Positions 8,286 to 16,618 of a DNA stretch of 64,000 nt are shown piece by piece. Under the pieces are notes generated by a model that searched no databases, was not told the DNA's origin, and was given only the letters and a program-made list of their open reading frames with translations. The stretch covers positions 1-64,000 of the forward strand of contig NZ_JAPESW010000008.1 of NCBI RefSeq assembly GCF_028527925.1, given 5' to 3'. The position numbers were made by a program, and so were the translations under genes. This DNA is from Cellulomonas fimi. Lineage in GTDB: Bacteria > Actinomycetota > Actinomycetes > Actinomycetales > Cellulomonadaceae. The stretch's first letter is position 1. Every line of letters begins with the position of its first letter.

Positions 8286-9095
8286 TCAGCCCACGTCCGC
8301 CCACGTCTGCAGCACGCCTGTCCACCACGACGCGACGACGACGAGGCCCACCACGCCGAGCACGACCCCGGCGAGCGCCGCGTCCCGGCGGTCGAGCGGC
8401 ACCGGGCGGGCGACGGTGCGCGGCCCGGCGCCCAGGCCGCGCTGCTCGAGCGCGACCGCGAGCCGCTCACCCTGCCGCAGCGACACGACCAGGACCGCGA
8501 AGGCCGCGCGCGCGAGCGCCCCGGCGTCACGGGGGAGCGGTGCGCCCGGGCGACGACCGGGCTCGCGCACGGCCTGCGCCCGGCGCACGGTCTCCCAGCG
8601 CTCGGGCAGCTGCTCGAGCACCCGGTAGCCGGCGAGGACCGCGAACGTCGCGCGCGGCCCGAGCCGCGCGTGCTGGTGCAGGCTGGTCATGAGCCGGCCC
8701 GCGTCGGTCGTGAGGGTGAACGCGACCGACAGCACGCCGACGAGCAGCGCCCGCAGCGCGAGCGCGCCGCCGACCGAGAGCCCCGTCGTCGTCACCTCCA
8801 GCCCGACTCCGCGCCACACCACCTGCCCCGGGCACGTCACGGCGTTCACCGCGAGCACCGAGAGCGCGAACGGAGCGAACAGCGCGACGGCCCGCAGCAC
8901 GGTCCGCGCGCCCAGACGCCCCGCGACCGTCGCTGCCGGGAGCGCGAGCAGCAGCAGGAGCCCCGGCGTCCACGGGTCGACGGGGACGAGCAGCACGAGC
9001 GAGACCACGGACGACACCGCGAGCTTGACCGTCGGGTTCCGGCGGTGCAGCACGGAGTCGTGCGGCAGTGCGCGCCCGAGCGCGGGCGGGCTCAC
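8286..9095 (-). CDS. ykoC: ECF transporter transmembrane component (EcfT/YkoC type)
   Basis: 269-residue membrane coupling protein of an energy-coupling-factor importer. Several hydrophobic segments (around LAVSSVVSLVLLVPV, VALFAPFALSVLAV, GGALALRALLVGVLSV and AGVVLGVVGLVVVASWW) surround cytoplasmic coupling helices with the A-R-A/G type motifs (QAVREPGRR; ALEQRGLGAG). GTG at 9095 overlaps the stop of the ATPase gene (GTGA), so it is the last gene of the riboswitch-controlled operon. It links the substrate-binding YkoE-type component to the double ATPase. Confidence 0.9.
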   Translation of the reverse strand: MSPPALGRALPHDSVLHRRNPTVKLAVSSVVSLVLLVPVDPWTPGLLLLLALPAATVAGRLGARTVLRAVALFAPFALSVLAVNAVTCPGQVVWRGVGLEVTTTGLSVGGALALRALLVGVLSVAFTLTTDAGRLMTSLHQHARLGPRATFAVLAGYRVLEQLPERWETVRRAQAVREPGRRPGAPLPRDAGALARAAFAVLVVSLRQGERLAVALEQRGLGAGPRTVARPVPLDRRDAALAGVVLGVVGLVVVASWWTGVLQTWADVG

Positions 9096-10714
9096 CGGTC
9101 GACCGTCGCGAGCGTCGGCGGTCGCCCGTCGGCGGAGCGCACCGCGGAGAGCGCGGTCGCCGCACGCAGCGCACGCAGGACCGTCCGCACCGGCCGGCCG
9201 GTGGCCACCGCCGCGGCCACCGCCGGCGGGACGACGAGACCGGCCTCGGCGAGGACGCGGTCGTCGGCGAGCACCGTCGGCACGGTCCCTCGCGCGACGA
9301 CCCGCCCCGCGCGCAGCACGACGACGTCGTCGGCGAGCTCGGCGACGAGCCGCAGGTCGTGGGTCACGACGACGACGCCGCGGCCCTCGTCGGCGAGCGC
9401 GCGCAGGGCGTCGCCGCACGCCAGCGTCGTGCGGCGGTCCTGACCGAACGTCGGCTCGTCCGCGAGCAGCACGTCGTGGCCGCACACCGCGGCGGCCGCG
9501 AGCGACAGCCGCCGCTGCTGACCGCCGGACAGCCGGAACGGGTCGTGGTCCGCGAGCCCGTCGAGCGCGTACCGACCGAGCGTCGCCTCGACGAGCGCGT
9601 CGACGTCGGCGCGTCGCGCTCGACGCGGTCCCCACGCGACCTCGTCGCGCACGGTGCGGGCGAGCAGCTGGTGCTCGGGCCGCTGGAACACCGACCCGAC
9701 GGTGCCGCCCACGACGCTGCCGGTCGCGGCGACGAGCCCCGCGAGCGCGAGCAGCAGCGTGCTCTTGCCGGACCCGTTCGGACCGACGACGGCGGTCACG
9801 CGACCGGCACGCACGTCGAGGTCGACGTCGTGCAGGCCGTCGCGCCCGTCGCGGCGCACGTGCACACCGCGGGCGCGCAGCACGACGGGTGCCGACGACG
9901 CGCGGTCCGTGCCGGGTCCCGCGTCGTCGTCGGCGGCGGTGAGCGCGTGCAGGGACGCGACACCGGCTGCGCGCAGCTCCGCGGCGAGCGGCAGGCTCAG
10001 CCCGAGCGCCGCGAGCCGCGCCGCGTGCTCGTGCAGGACCCGGGCCGTCGGCCCGTCCGCGGCGACCCGGCCGTCGTCACCGAGCACGACCGTGCGTGGC
10101 GGGAGGTCGGGCAGCTCGTCGAGGCGGTGCTCGACGAGGACGCTCGCCCGCTGCCGCGTCCGGCCGGTCGCGACGGCGGCGGCGACACCGCGGGCGGCGG
10201 CGGGGTCGAGCAGCGAGGTCGGCTCGTCCAGGAGCAGCACCTGCGGGTCCGTCACGAGCGTCGCCGCGAGACCGACGCGCTGGCCCTCGCCCCCCGACAG
10301 GTCGCCCGTGCGCCGGTCGATCAGGTGCGCGGCGTTGACCGCGCGCAGCGCCGCCTCCACGCGCGGACCGATCTCCGACGCCGGGACCGCCCGGTTCTCC
10401 AGGCCGAACGCCACCTCGTCGCGCACGGTCGGCAGGACGAGCTGGTCGGCCGGGTCCTGCGTGAGGTAGCCCGTGGCGGGGTCGGCGTGGTCGGTGGGCA
10501 GGGCGCGGCCCGCGACCTCGACGCCGCCCGACACGTCGGCGTCCACCACGCGCGGCACGACCCCGGCGAGCACCCGCAGCAGCGTGCTCTTGCCGCCGCC
10601 CGAGCCCCCCAGCAGCAGGACGTGCTCGCCGGCGCGGAGGTCGAGGTCGACGCCGTCGAGCACGGGCCGCGCGGCGCCGGGGTAGCGGACCACCAGCCCT
10701 CGCGTCGCGATCAC
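9092..10714 (-). CDS. ykoD: ECF transporter ATPase, two fused ATP-binding domains (YkoD type)
   Basis: 540 residues with two complete ABC cassettes. Domain 1 (about 1-250): Walker A GGSGGGKST, signature LSGGEGQRV, Walker B VLLLDEPT. Domain 2 (about 285-540): Walker A GPNGSGKST, signature LSGGQQRR, Walker B VLLADEPT, switch VVVTHD. The fusion corresponds to the EcfA/EcfA' pair in one chain, as in Bacillus YkoD. GTG at 10714 overlaps the preceding stop and the stop overlaps the next start, so it is strictly operonic. It energises uptake of a thiamine-pathway substrate. Confidence 0.93.
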   Translation of the reverse strand: MIATRGLVVRYPGAARPVLDGVDLDLRAGEHVLLLGGSGGGKSTLLRVLAGVVPRVVDADVSGGVEVAGRALPTDHADPATGYLTQDPADQLVLPTVRDEVAFGLENRAVPASEIGPRVEAALRAVNAAHLIDRRTGDLSGGEGQRVGLAATLVTDPQVLLLDEPTSLLDPAAARGVAAAVATGRTRQRASVLVEHRLDELPDLPPRTVVLGDDGRVAADGPTARVLHEHAARLAALGLSLPLAAELRAAGVASLHALTAADDDAGPGTDRASSAPVVLRARGVHVRRDGRDGLHDVDLDVRAGRVTAVVGPNGSGKSTLLLALAGLVAATGSVVGGTVGSVFQRPEHQLLARTVRDEVAWGPRRARRADVDALVEATLGRYALDGLADHDPFRLSGGQQRRLSLAAAAVCGHDVLLADEPTFGQDRRTTLACGDALRALADEGRGVVVVTHDLRLVAELADDVVVLRAGRVVARGTVPTVLADDRVLAEAGLVVPPAVAAAVATGRPVRTVLRALRAATALSAVRSADGRPPTLATVDR

Positions 10715-11487
10715 CGAGCGCCGCTCGGGTCCCCGGCCGCGGCGGTCCGGCCCGCGGTCACGCCGGACCCGCCCTCGGCCACGTGGGTGTCGTCGCGGCC
10801 CGACGCGTCCGTCGGCGCCACGCCACCGTCGCCCGTGCGGGGAGCGAGTCCGTCCGTCGAGGCCGTCGCGTCGTCGCGCGTGACACCACCCGACGGTGCC
10901 GTGCGTCCGCGGCGGGCCCGGCCGAGCGGGGTGTTGTCGAGCACGCCCGTGCGCGCGAGCGCGTCGCCGACCACGCGCGCGAGCAGCCCGCACAGGACGA
11001 GCCCGCTCACGACCTGCAGCCCCAGCCGCCACGCGAACCAGTCCTGCGTGAGCCAGCCGAACCGCACCACGCCGAGCGCGGTGCTCGCGAGCCCGGCGAG
11101 CACGCCCGACAGCGCGAACACGCCCCACCCGTAGCGGCGGTAGCGCGTGAGCGCGAACGCCGCCTCGGCCCCGACGCCCTGCACGAGCCCGACGACGAGC
11201 AGCATCGGCCCGACGGGCGACCCGAGGAACGCGACCTCGACGAACGCGGCGACGAGCTCGACCGCGACGCCCGCGCCGGGCTTCCGGACGATGTAGACCG
11301 CGAGCGGCGCGGCGACCATCCAGCCGCCGATGAGGACGTGCTGCGCGAGGTCGCCGAACGGTCCCATCGCGAGCTGCAGCGCGCCCCACGCCTGCACGAG
11401 CGCCCAGTAGAGGAAGCCGAAGACGACCGCGAGGACCGCGAGCAGCACGAGCTCGGCGAGCGTGACCCGCGGGCGTGCGGCGCTCAT
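10711..11487 (-). CDS. ykoE: ECF transporter substrate-specific component, YkoE family (thiamine/HMP)
   Basis: 258 residues; about six membrane helices in residues 10-190 (starting LAELVLLAVLAVVFGFLYW) and then a hydrophilic low-complexity tail of about 65 residues rich in Asp, Thr and Gly. Recognised as YkoE by the helix pattern, by the order ykoF-ykoE-ykoD-ykoC exactly as in Bacillus subtilis, and by the TPP riboswitch upstream. Expected substrate: hydroxymethylpyrimidine, thiamine or a related precursor. ATG at 11487 overlaps the ykoF stop. The long charged tail is unusual for an S component and may be a lineage-specific extension. Confidence 0.9.
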   Translation of the reverse strand: MSAARPRVTLAELVLLAVLAVVFGFLYWALVQAWGALQLAMGPFGDLAQHVLIGGWMVAAPLAVYIVRKPGAGVAVELVAAFVEVAFLGSPVGPMLLVVGLVQGVGAEAAFALTRYRRYGWGVFALSGVLAGLASTALGVVRFGWLTQDWFAWRLGLQVVSGLVLCGLLARVVGDALARTGVLDNTPLGRARRGRTAPSGGVTRDDATASTDGLAPRTGDGGVAPTDASGRDDTHVAEGGSGVTAGRTAAAGDPSGAR

Positions 11488-12185
11488 CGGGTGCCCTCCG
11501 TCGCGTCGGACGCCGCACCGGACGCGTCGGTCCCCGCCGCGGACGGCGTGCCCGGGTCCCACGACGGTGAGTGCAGCGTGATCGTCACGTGCGCGACGAC
11601 GTGCCGCACGTGCCGGGCCGCGGCGAGCCACGCGTCCGCGACGGCCCCGAGGACGTCGGCCAGGTCGCCGTCGAGACGCGTGACGAAGTGCGACGCCGAC
11701 ACGCTGGCGCGCGCCCGTGCGACCGCGATCGCCTGCTCGATCGCGCGCATGTGGTCGCCCGGATGCCCCGGGGTCCCGTCGTCGAGCGGGTACAGCGCCC
11801 AGTGCGCCGCGGCCCGCAGACCCGTGCGGGGCAGGTCGGGCGCCGCGACCGCGGAGAGGACGACGTCGTCGGGGAGCGCGCACGCGACCTCGCCGGGACA
11901 GCCGCGCGAGAGCTGGACGTGTGCCGCGACGTGGACGCCGTGTCGGCCCGCGGCGGCGAGGACGTCGTGGACGTAGCGGACCACGGCGGACTCGCTGCCG
12001 CGCACCAGGGTCGAGACGTCGTCGGTCGTGACGGTCACGTCCTCGCGTCCGACGCGGGCGAGCGCGTCGAGGATGACGCGCACCGCGTCGTCGGACGCGG
12101 GGTGCAGCGAGAAGCGGGCGCCGACGCCGAGCTCGGCGGCGGTCGCGGCCGGACGTCGGTCCGGCGCGGTGACGGGGGTGCTCAT
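11484..12185 (-). CDS. ykoF: YkoF-type thiamine/HMP-binding protein
   Basis: 233-residue cytoplasmic protein with two repeats of a ferredoxin-like fold: ARFSLHPASDDAVRVILDAL in the first half, then VHVAAHVQLSRGCPGEV in the second. Bacillus YkoF binds thiamine/HMP and is the first gene of the ykoFEDC operon, as here. ATG at 12185 follows a good ribosome binding site (GGAGGACC). No signal peptide, so it is likely an intracellular carrier or sink for the imported compound. The tail after about residue 210 is low complexity (Ser/Ala/Asp). Confidence 0.88.
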   Translation of the reverse strand: MSTPVTAPDRRPAATAAELGVGARFSLHPASDDAVRVILDALARVGREDVTVTTDDVSTLVRGSESAVVRYVHDVLAAAGRHGVHVAAHVQLSRGCPGEVACALPDDVVLSAVAAPDLPRTGLRAAAHWALYPLDDGTPGHPGDHMRAIEQAIAVARARASVSASHFVTRLDGDLADVLGAVADAWLAAARHVRHVVAHVTITLHSPSWDPGTPSAAGTDASGAASDATEGTR

Positions 12186-12311
12186 GGCGGGTCCTCCGGT
12201 GACGGTGGCGGACCCCCGGCGAGCAGCACGAGGCCGCCCGACGACGCGCACGGACGACCGAGTCCCGGCGGGAGGCGTGACGGGACGTCGCGCCGAGCCC
12301 GACGGACGCCG

Positions 12312-12336
12312 GTCGCCGGCGCGCTCCGCCGGCGAC
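12312..12336 (-). terminator. Hairpin in the TPP riboswitch expression platform
   Basis: Perfect 9-bp inverted repeat GTCGCCGGC / GCCGGCGAC with a 7-base loop, lying between the aptamer 3' end and ykoF. There is no U tract, so it could be a U-less terminator or part of a Rho- or translation-level switch. Confidence 0.5.
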
Positions 12337-12339
12337 GAG

Positions 12340-12446
12340 TGCCCTGCTCCCTACGCTGGTGCGAACCAGGTCAGGTTCCACGGGTCTGCGGGTGGGACGT
12401 GTCGTCCGGCCGCACTCTCAGCGCTCCTGCGCTCCCCGGGGGCTTC
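12340..12446 (-). ncRNA. TPP (thiamine pyrophosphate) riboswitch
   Basis: Read on the minus strand, the conserved blocks appear in order: CCCGGGGAGCGC, GCTGAGAGTGCGG, CGCAGACCC, GGAACCTGACCTGGTT, then CACCAGCGTAGGGAGC. These are the canonical THI-box elements (P2/P3 CUGAGA loop; P4/P5 ACCUGA and GCGUAGGGA). P1 can form from GCCC at the 5' side with GGGC at the 3' side. It lies about 155 bases upstream of ykoF and controls the thiamine/HMP transporter operon: ligand binding should turn uptake off. Confidence 0.95.
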
Positions 12447-12457
12447 TGTCGCCGCCG

Positions 12458-12463
12458 ACGGTA
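12458..12463 (-). promoter_or_regulatory. -10 hexamer TACCGT of the riboswitch operon
   Basis: On the minus strand TACCGT ends about a dozen bases before the riboswitch P1 stem, so the transcript would start right at the aptamer. Confidence 0.45.
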
Positions 12464-12599
12464 GCGCTCGCCGGGACCGTCCGGAAGCCCGGTCCACGCG
12501 CTGGTCGTGGCCGCGCGACGGTCGCACCGGGCGCAGGCCCGGGGGTCTCGACGGCAGCGGCACACCGACGTCGAGGGGCGGGCAATCGGGCCCGCCCCG

Positions 12600-12605
12600 T
12601 ACAGT
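12600..12605 (+). promoter_or_regulatory. -10 hexamer TACAGT of the lipoprotein gene
   Basis: TACAGT lies 26 bases before GTG 12632, giving a short leader that includes the strong GAGGGAGGA ribosome binding site. It is divergent from the riboswitch promoter. Confidence 0.45.
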
Positions 12606-12631
12606 GGGACGCCGACCGCCGAGGGAGGACC

Positions 12632-14302
12632 GTGCCGATCCGCGAGCCGCGCCAGCCGATCCGCCAGCCCGTCCGACGCCGCACCGCCGCCGCCGTGGTC
12701 GTGGCCGCGTGCCTGGGACTGGCGGCGTGCACCGCCGACGACGGTCGGCCCGGCCCCACGACGGGCGTGACCGCGTCGCCGTCGCCGACCGTGATGTCCG
12801 CCCAGGTCACGCAGCCGACGACGCCTGCGACCGTGCTGCCCGCGGCGTCCCCGGAGACCGCGGCGCTCGAGGTCGTGCGGACGCTCGTCGCGAGCGCGCC
12901 CGTCGTCGTCGTGGCGGACACCGCCGACGCCGCGGCGCAGGACGCCGCGATCCAGGAGGGGGCGCGCCTCGCGGCACCGGTCCTGCTCGGTGGGCCGGGC
13001 GTGCCTCCGGACGTGCTGGCCGCCGAGCTCGAGCGGCTCGGCACGCGCTGGGCCGTGGCGGTCGGTGCGACGGCGCCGAGCCCCGACGGCATCCCCGACG
13101 GCGTGACCGTCGTCCGCCCGGACGTCGACCCGTCGGCGGCGTCCGCGGCGCCGTCCGACGGGCCCCGGACGACCCCGTCGCCGGCGCGCAGCGCGCGTGC
13201 CGACGCGTCGCCGGACGCGACCGCCGCCGACGCGCTGCCTCCCACCACCCGTCCGGCCCCCGTCGAGTCCACGGTGCTGCTCACCGGCGTGACGCCTGCG
13301 CTGCCCGTCGCGGTCGCCAACGCCGCGGTGGCCGGCGTCGAGGTCGTCGACGTACCCGGAGGGGATCCGCGCGCGCTCGCGGCGACGGTCCAGGCGCTCG
13401 CGGAGCGCCGCCCCGCGCACGTCGTCGCGCTGGGGGACGCCTTCGGGCCGCCGGACCGGCTCGCGACGCGCGTCGCGGCGGCCTCGACCGGCGTCGAGCT
13501 GCCCGGCGGCGGTCAGCTCGTCTTCCCGGCCGTCGCGGGGCAGCCGGGCAAGCGGTACGTCGCGCTCTACGGCACGCCGGGCACCGCGGCGCTCGGGGTG
13601 CTGGGCGAGCAGGACGTGCCCGCCACGGTCGCGCGCACCCAGGCCCACGCGGACGCGTACCGCCCGCTCACGGGCGACACCGTGGTCCCGGCGGTCGAGA
13701 TCATCGCGTCGATCGCGTCGGCCGGCCCGGGGGACGACGGCAACTACTCGCAGGAGCGGTCGGTCGACGAGCTGCGGCCGCTCGTCGAGGCGGCCGGCGC
13801 GGCCGGCCAGCTCGTGATCCTCGACCTGCAGCCGGGCCGCACGGACTTCCTCACGCAGGCGCAGCTCTACACCGACCTGCTCGCGCTCCCGCACGTCGGC
13901 CTGGCGCTCGACCCGGAGTGGCGGCTCGCGCCCGACCAGGTCCACCTGCGCCAGATCGGGTCGGTCGGCGTCGACGAGGTCAACGCGGTCAGCGCGTGGC
14001 TCGCCGACCTGACCCGCGAGCGCGCGCTCCCGCAGAAGATGTTCGTCCTGCACCAGTTCAGCCTGCGGATGATCTCCGGACGTGAGCGCCTGGACACGTC
14101 GCGCGACGAGCTCGCGACGGTCATCCACGTCGACGGGCAGGGCTCCCAGCCCGCGAAGGCCGGCACGTGGGCGACGCTGCGCAACGGCGCACCCGCCGTG
14201 CACTGGGGCTGGAAGAACTTCGTCGACGAGGACCAGCCGATGCTCGACCCGGCGCAGACCTACGGCGTGCAGCCGGTGCCGGACCTCGTCACGTACCAGT
14301 GA
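12632..14302 (+). CDS. Predicted lipoprotein of unknown function
   Basis: 556 residues. An N-terminal signal (AAAVVVAACLGLAAC) ends in a lipobox LAAC with Cys at about residue 33, so the protein should be diacylated and face outward. A Thr/Pro/Ala/Ser-rich linker follows. Residues about 90-150 and 230-300 resemble each other in pattern (VVVVADTADAAAQDAA; VLLGGPGVPPDVLAAELERL), loosely like cell-wall-binding repeat 2. The C-terminal 280 residues (ALYGTPGTAALGVLGEQ, EIIASIASAGPGDDGNYS, DLQPGRTDF, HVGLALDPEW, VLHQFSLRMI) have a barrel-like alternation of strands and acidic turns that recalls glycoside hydrolases, but no family is recognised. Strong ribosome binding site at GTG 12632. The 3' end overlaps the convergent SRPBCC gene by 14 bases. 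Confidence 0.85.
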   Translation: MPIREPRQPIRQPVRRRTAAAVVVAACLGLAACTADDGRPGPTTGVTASPSPTVMSAQVTQPTTPATVLPAASPETAALEVVRTLVASAPVVVVADTADAAAQDAAIQEGARLAAPVLLGGPGVPPDVLAAELERLGTRWAVAVGATAPSPDGIPDGVTVVRPDVDPSAASAAPSDGPRTTPSPARSARADASPDATAADALPPTTRPAPVESTVLLTGVTPALPVAVANAAVAGVEVVDVPGGDPRALAATVQALAERRPAHVVALGDAFGPPDRLATRVAAASTGVELPGGGQLVFPAVAGQPGKRYVALYGTPGTAALGVLGEQDVPATVARTQAHADAYRPLTGDTVVPAVEIIASIASAGPGDDGNYSQERSVDELRPLVEAAGAAGQLVILDLQPGRTDFLTQAQLYTDLLALPHVGLALDPEWRLAPDQVHLRQIGSVGVDEVNAVSAWLADLTRERALPQKMFVLHQFSLRMISGRERLDTSRDELATVIHVDGQGSQPAKAGTWATLRNGAPAVHWGWKNFVDEDQPMLDPAQTYGVQPVPDLVTYQ

Positions 14303-14822
14303 CGTCCGGCGCCGGGTCGGCGGCGTCGACGGCGGACGCGGCGGACGCGGCGCGCGCGGCGGTCGCCGTGAGGTGGCGGTCGAGGCCGCGCTCGCCCAGC
14401 CGCATGACGCGCGCGTGCGACGCGACGAACACAGGGGCCAGCAGGGGAGCGGTCGCGTTCATCCAGGCGCGCGCGGTCCGGACGTCCCACACGACGCCGA
14501 TGCGGGTCCGGGCGGGGTCGAGCGCCTCGAGCACGACGTCGCCGTGCCCGACCAGGTCGCCCGACGCGCGCACCAGCACGCGCCGCTGCGGCTGGGCGGA
14601 CTCGACGACGAGCGCGACGCGCAGCGCGTAGCCGAGCGGGGTGCGGAACAGCAGCGTCGCGGAGCTGCCGACGAGCCCGTCGACCGGTCGCACGTCGCGC
14701 GTGCGCAGGTGGGGCCACCACTGCGGCCACGTGAGCGCGGGGTCCGCGAGCACGTCCCAGCACCGCGCGAGCGGGGCGCCCACGCGCCAGTCGGACGTCA
14801 GGACGTAGCCGCGACGGCGCAC
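14289..14822 (-). CDS. SRPBCC family (polyketide cyclase/START-like) protein
   Basis: 177 residues; the first 150 match the polyketide cyclase/dehydrase helix-grip pattern: LTSDWRVGAPLARCWDVLADPALTWPQWWPHL at the start, strands around GSSATLLFRTPLGYALRV, and a long C-terminal helix with MRLGERGLDRHL. These proteins bind hydrophobic ligands; no catalytic residue can be assigned. GTG at 14822 leaves the domain intact. It is divergent from the metallophosphoesterase gene with only 25 bases between starts, and convergent-overlapping with the lipoprotein gene. Confidence 0.8.
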   Translation of the reverse strand: MRRRGYVLTSDWRVGAPLARCWDVLADPALTWPQWWPHLRTRDVRPVDGLVGSSATLLFRTPLGYALRVALVVESAQPQRRVLVRASGDLVGHGDVVLEALDPARTRIGVVWDVRTARAWMNATAPLLAPVFVASHARVMRLGERGLDRHLTATAARAASAASAVDAADPAPDVTGT

Positions 14823-14833
14823 CCGGCCGAGTC

Positions 14834-14839
14834 TAGGCT
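14834..14839 (+). promoter_or_regulatory. -10 hexamer TAGGCT of the metallophosphoesterase gene
   Basis: TAGGCT ends 8 bases before ATG 14848 in a 25-base divergent gap; this is consistent with a leaderless or near-leaderless transcript. Confidence 0.4.
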
Positions 14840-14847
14840 CGGACGCG

Positions 14848-16524
14848 ATGAGCACCGCACCCGACGAGACGCCGGAGGGCACGGGTGCGCGCGACGCCGT
14901 CCGGTGGGCACGCCGGGTGTCGCCGCGGACGTGGCGGCGCGTCGCGGTCGTCGCGGCGGGAGTGCTCGTGGCGCTCGTCGTCGGCGTGACGACCGCGTCG
15001 GTCGAGCTGAGCCTCGGGCCGCACGAGGCGCGCTACGACGTGACGACCGACGACACCGTGACGATCGACCTCGGACCGGTCGGGACGCTCCAGATCGACT
15101 CGCCGCTGCCCCTGACGCTCGGTGTGCGCGTCACGGTGCAGGAGATCCCGGCCGCGGTCACCGAGCTCGACCAGGCGACGACCCTGCAGGCGCTCAACGG
15201 CGACCTGCGCAGCTACCTCGCGTTCTTCTCGGCACCGCAGGCTGCGCTCGAGGACGTCGCACGCGCGCTCGTCGCCGACGCGCTCGCCCGTGCCGCGCTC
15301 ACGTTCGCGCTGCTGACCGCGGTGTGGTGGCTCGGCCGCTGGGCGCTCGGACCCGCGCGCCGGGCTGAGCTCGCGGCCGCGGTGCGCCCCCACCGGCGCG
15401 CCCTCGCAGGCGGCGCGGTCGCGGTCGTGGTGGCGGGCACGGTGCTCACGGCGAGCGTGGGCCAGCAGGACCAGCCCGACGCGGCGCGACCGGCGTCGGC
15501 GGTCTTCGACGACACACCTCTGGAGGGGGCAAGCGTCACGGGTCGCCTGGGCGGCGTCATCGACACCTACGGCGGCTACGTGGTCGACGCCTACCGCGAG
15601 AACCAGGCGTTCTACGCGCGCGCCGGCACGGCGCTCGACGAGGCGTGGGACGCCACGCAGCCGGTGATCGACGCCCAGGAGGCCCGCGACCCGCTCACGG
15701 CGAGCCCGACGGCCTCCGCGGGCGCGGACGGGGACGAGGCCGAACCGGTCGTGCTCGTCGTCGTCTCCGACCTGCACTGCAACGTCGGCATGGCGCCCCT
15801 CATCGCGACCGTCGTCGAACGGTCCGACGCGGACGTCCTGCTCGACGCGGGCGACACCACGATGAACGGGACCGGGGTCGAGCAGTACTGCGTGACGACC
15901 TTCGCGCGCGCCGTCCCGGACGGAGTCGAGCTCGTGACGTCGCCGGGGAACCACGACTCGGCCGAGACGTCCGGGGTGTACGCCCGCAGCGGGGCGCGCG
16001 TGCTGGACGGGTCGGTCGTCGAGGTCGACGGCGTGCGCATCCTCGGCGACCACGACCCCGCGCAGACGCGGATCGGCTCGGGCACGGCGGCGACCGACGA
16101 GTCGCCGCAGGACATGGCGGAGCGGCTCGCGCAGACCGCGTGCGACGACGAGGACGGCGTCGACCTGCTGCTCATCCACACGCCGCGCGTCGGCACACCC
16201 GCGCTGACCGACGGGTGCGTCCCGACGCAGGTGTCGGGTCACCTGCACAAGCGTGTCGGCCCGGCCGTCGTGGGGGAGGGCGTGCAGTACGTGAGCTCGA
16301 GCACGGCCGGGGCGACGCTCGGGCAGCCGACCGTCGGCCCGCTCAACGGCACGGCCGAGATGACGGTGCTGCGCTGGGACCCGGACCGGAGGCGGATCGT
16401 CGACTACCGGCTCGTGCAGGTGCGCCCCGACGCGTCGGCGTCGGTCAGCCCGTGGCTCCGGTGGCCCGTCCCGACGCCGACGCCGTCGCCCCGCGGAGGG
16501 ACGAATCACCCTTCACCGATGTGA
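14848..16524 (+). CDS. Membrane-anchored metallophosphoesterase
   Basis: 558 residues. Three hydrophobic segments: about 31-50 (VAVVAAGVLVALVVGV), about 150-165 (ALTFALLTAVWWL) and about 188-205 (GGAVAVVVAGTVL). The calcineurin-like phosphoesterase domain follows from about residue 300 with SDLHCN (metal-binding D-x-H), DAGDTTMNG (GD), SPGNHDS (GNHD) and SGHLHK (GHxH). The catalytic part should be outside the cell. Members of this membrane type are uncharacterised; substrates could be phosphodiesters or cell-envelope lipids. The C-terminal 30 residues are Pro/Thr/Ser rich. Confidence 0.88.
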   Translation: MSTAPDETPEGTGARDAVRWARRVSPRTWRRVAVVAAGVLVALVVGVTTASVELSLGPHEARYDVTTDDTVTIDLGPVGTLQIDSPLPLTLGVRVTVQEIPAAVTELDQATTLQALNGDLRSYLAFFSAPQAALEDVARALVADALARAALTFALLTAVWWLGRWALGPARRAELAAAVRPHRRALAGGAVAVVVAGTVLTASVGQQDQPDAARPASAVFDDTPLEGASVTGRLGGVIDTYGGYVVDAYRENQAFYARAGTALDEAWDATQPVIDAQEARDPLTASPTASAGADGDEAEPVVLVVVSDLHCNVGMAPLIATVVERSDADVLLDAGDTTMNGTGVEQYCVTTFARAVPDGVELVTSPGNHDSAETSGVYARSGARVLDGSVVEVDGVRILGDHDPAQTRIGSGTAATDESPQDMAERLAQTACDDEDGVDLLLIHTPRVGTPALTDGCVPTQVSGHLHKRVGPAVVGEGVQYVSSSTAGATLGQPTVGPLNGTAEMTVLRWDPDRRRIVDYRLVQVRPDASASVSPWLRWPVPTPTPSPRGGTNHPSPM

Positions 16525-16541
16525 CCGACGTCACCTACTGT
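16520..16541 (+). promoter_or_regulatory. CRP-like site overlapping the -10 of the lectin/peptidase gene
   Basis: TGTGA-CCGACG-TCACC at 16520-16535 is one base off the CRP/GlxR-type consensus TGTGA-N6-TCACA and directly abuts a TACTGT -10 at 16536-16541. The position suggests repression. It overlaps the last codons of the upstream gene. Confidence 0.45.
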
Positions 16542-16618
16542 GGGAGCGCGAGTGGGGCCATGGTCGTGGCACACCGCCTCCCCTCGCACCAGCCGAACGT
16601 GCGCTGAGGGGGGAAGGC

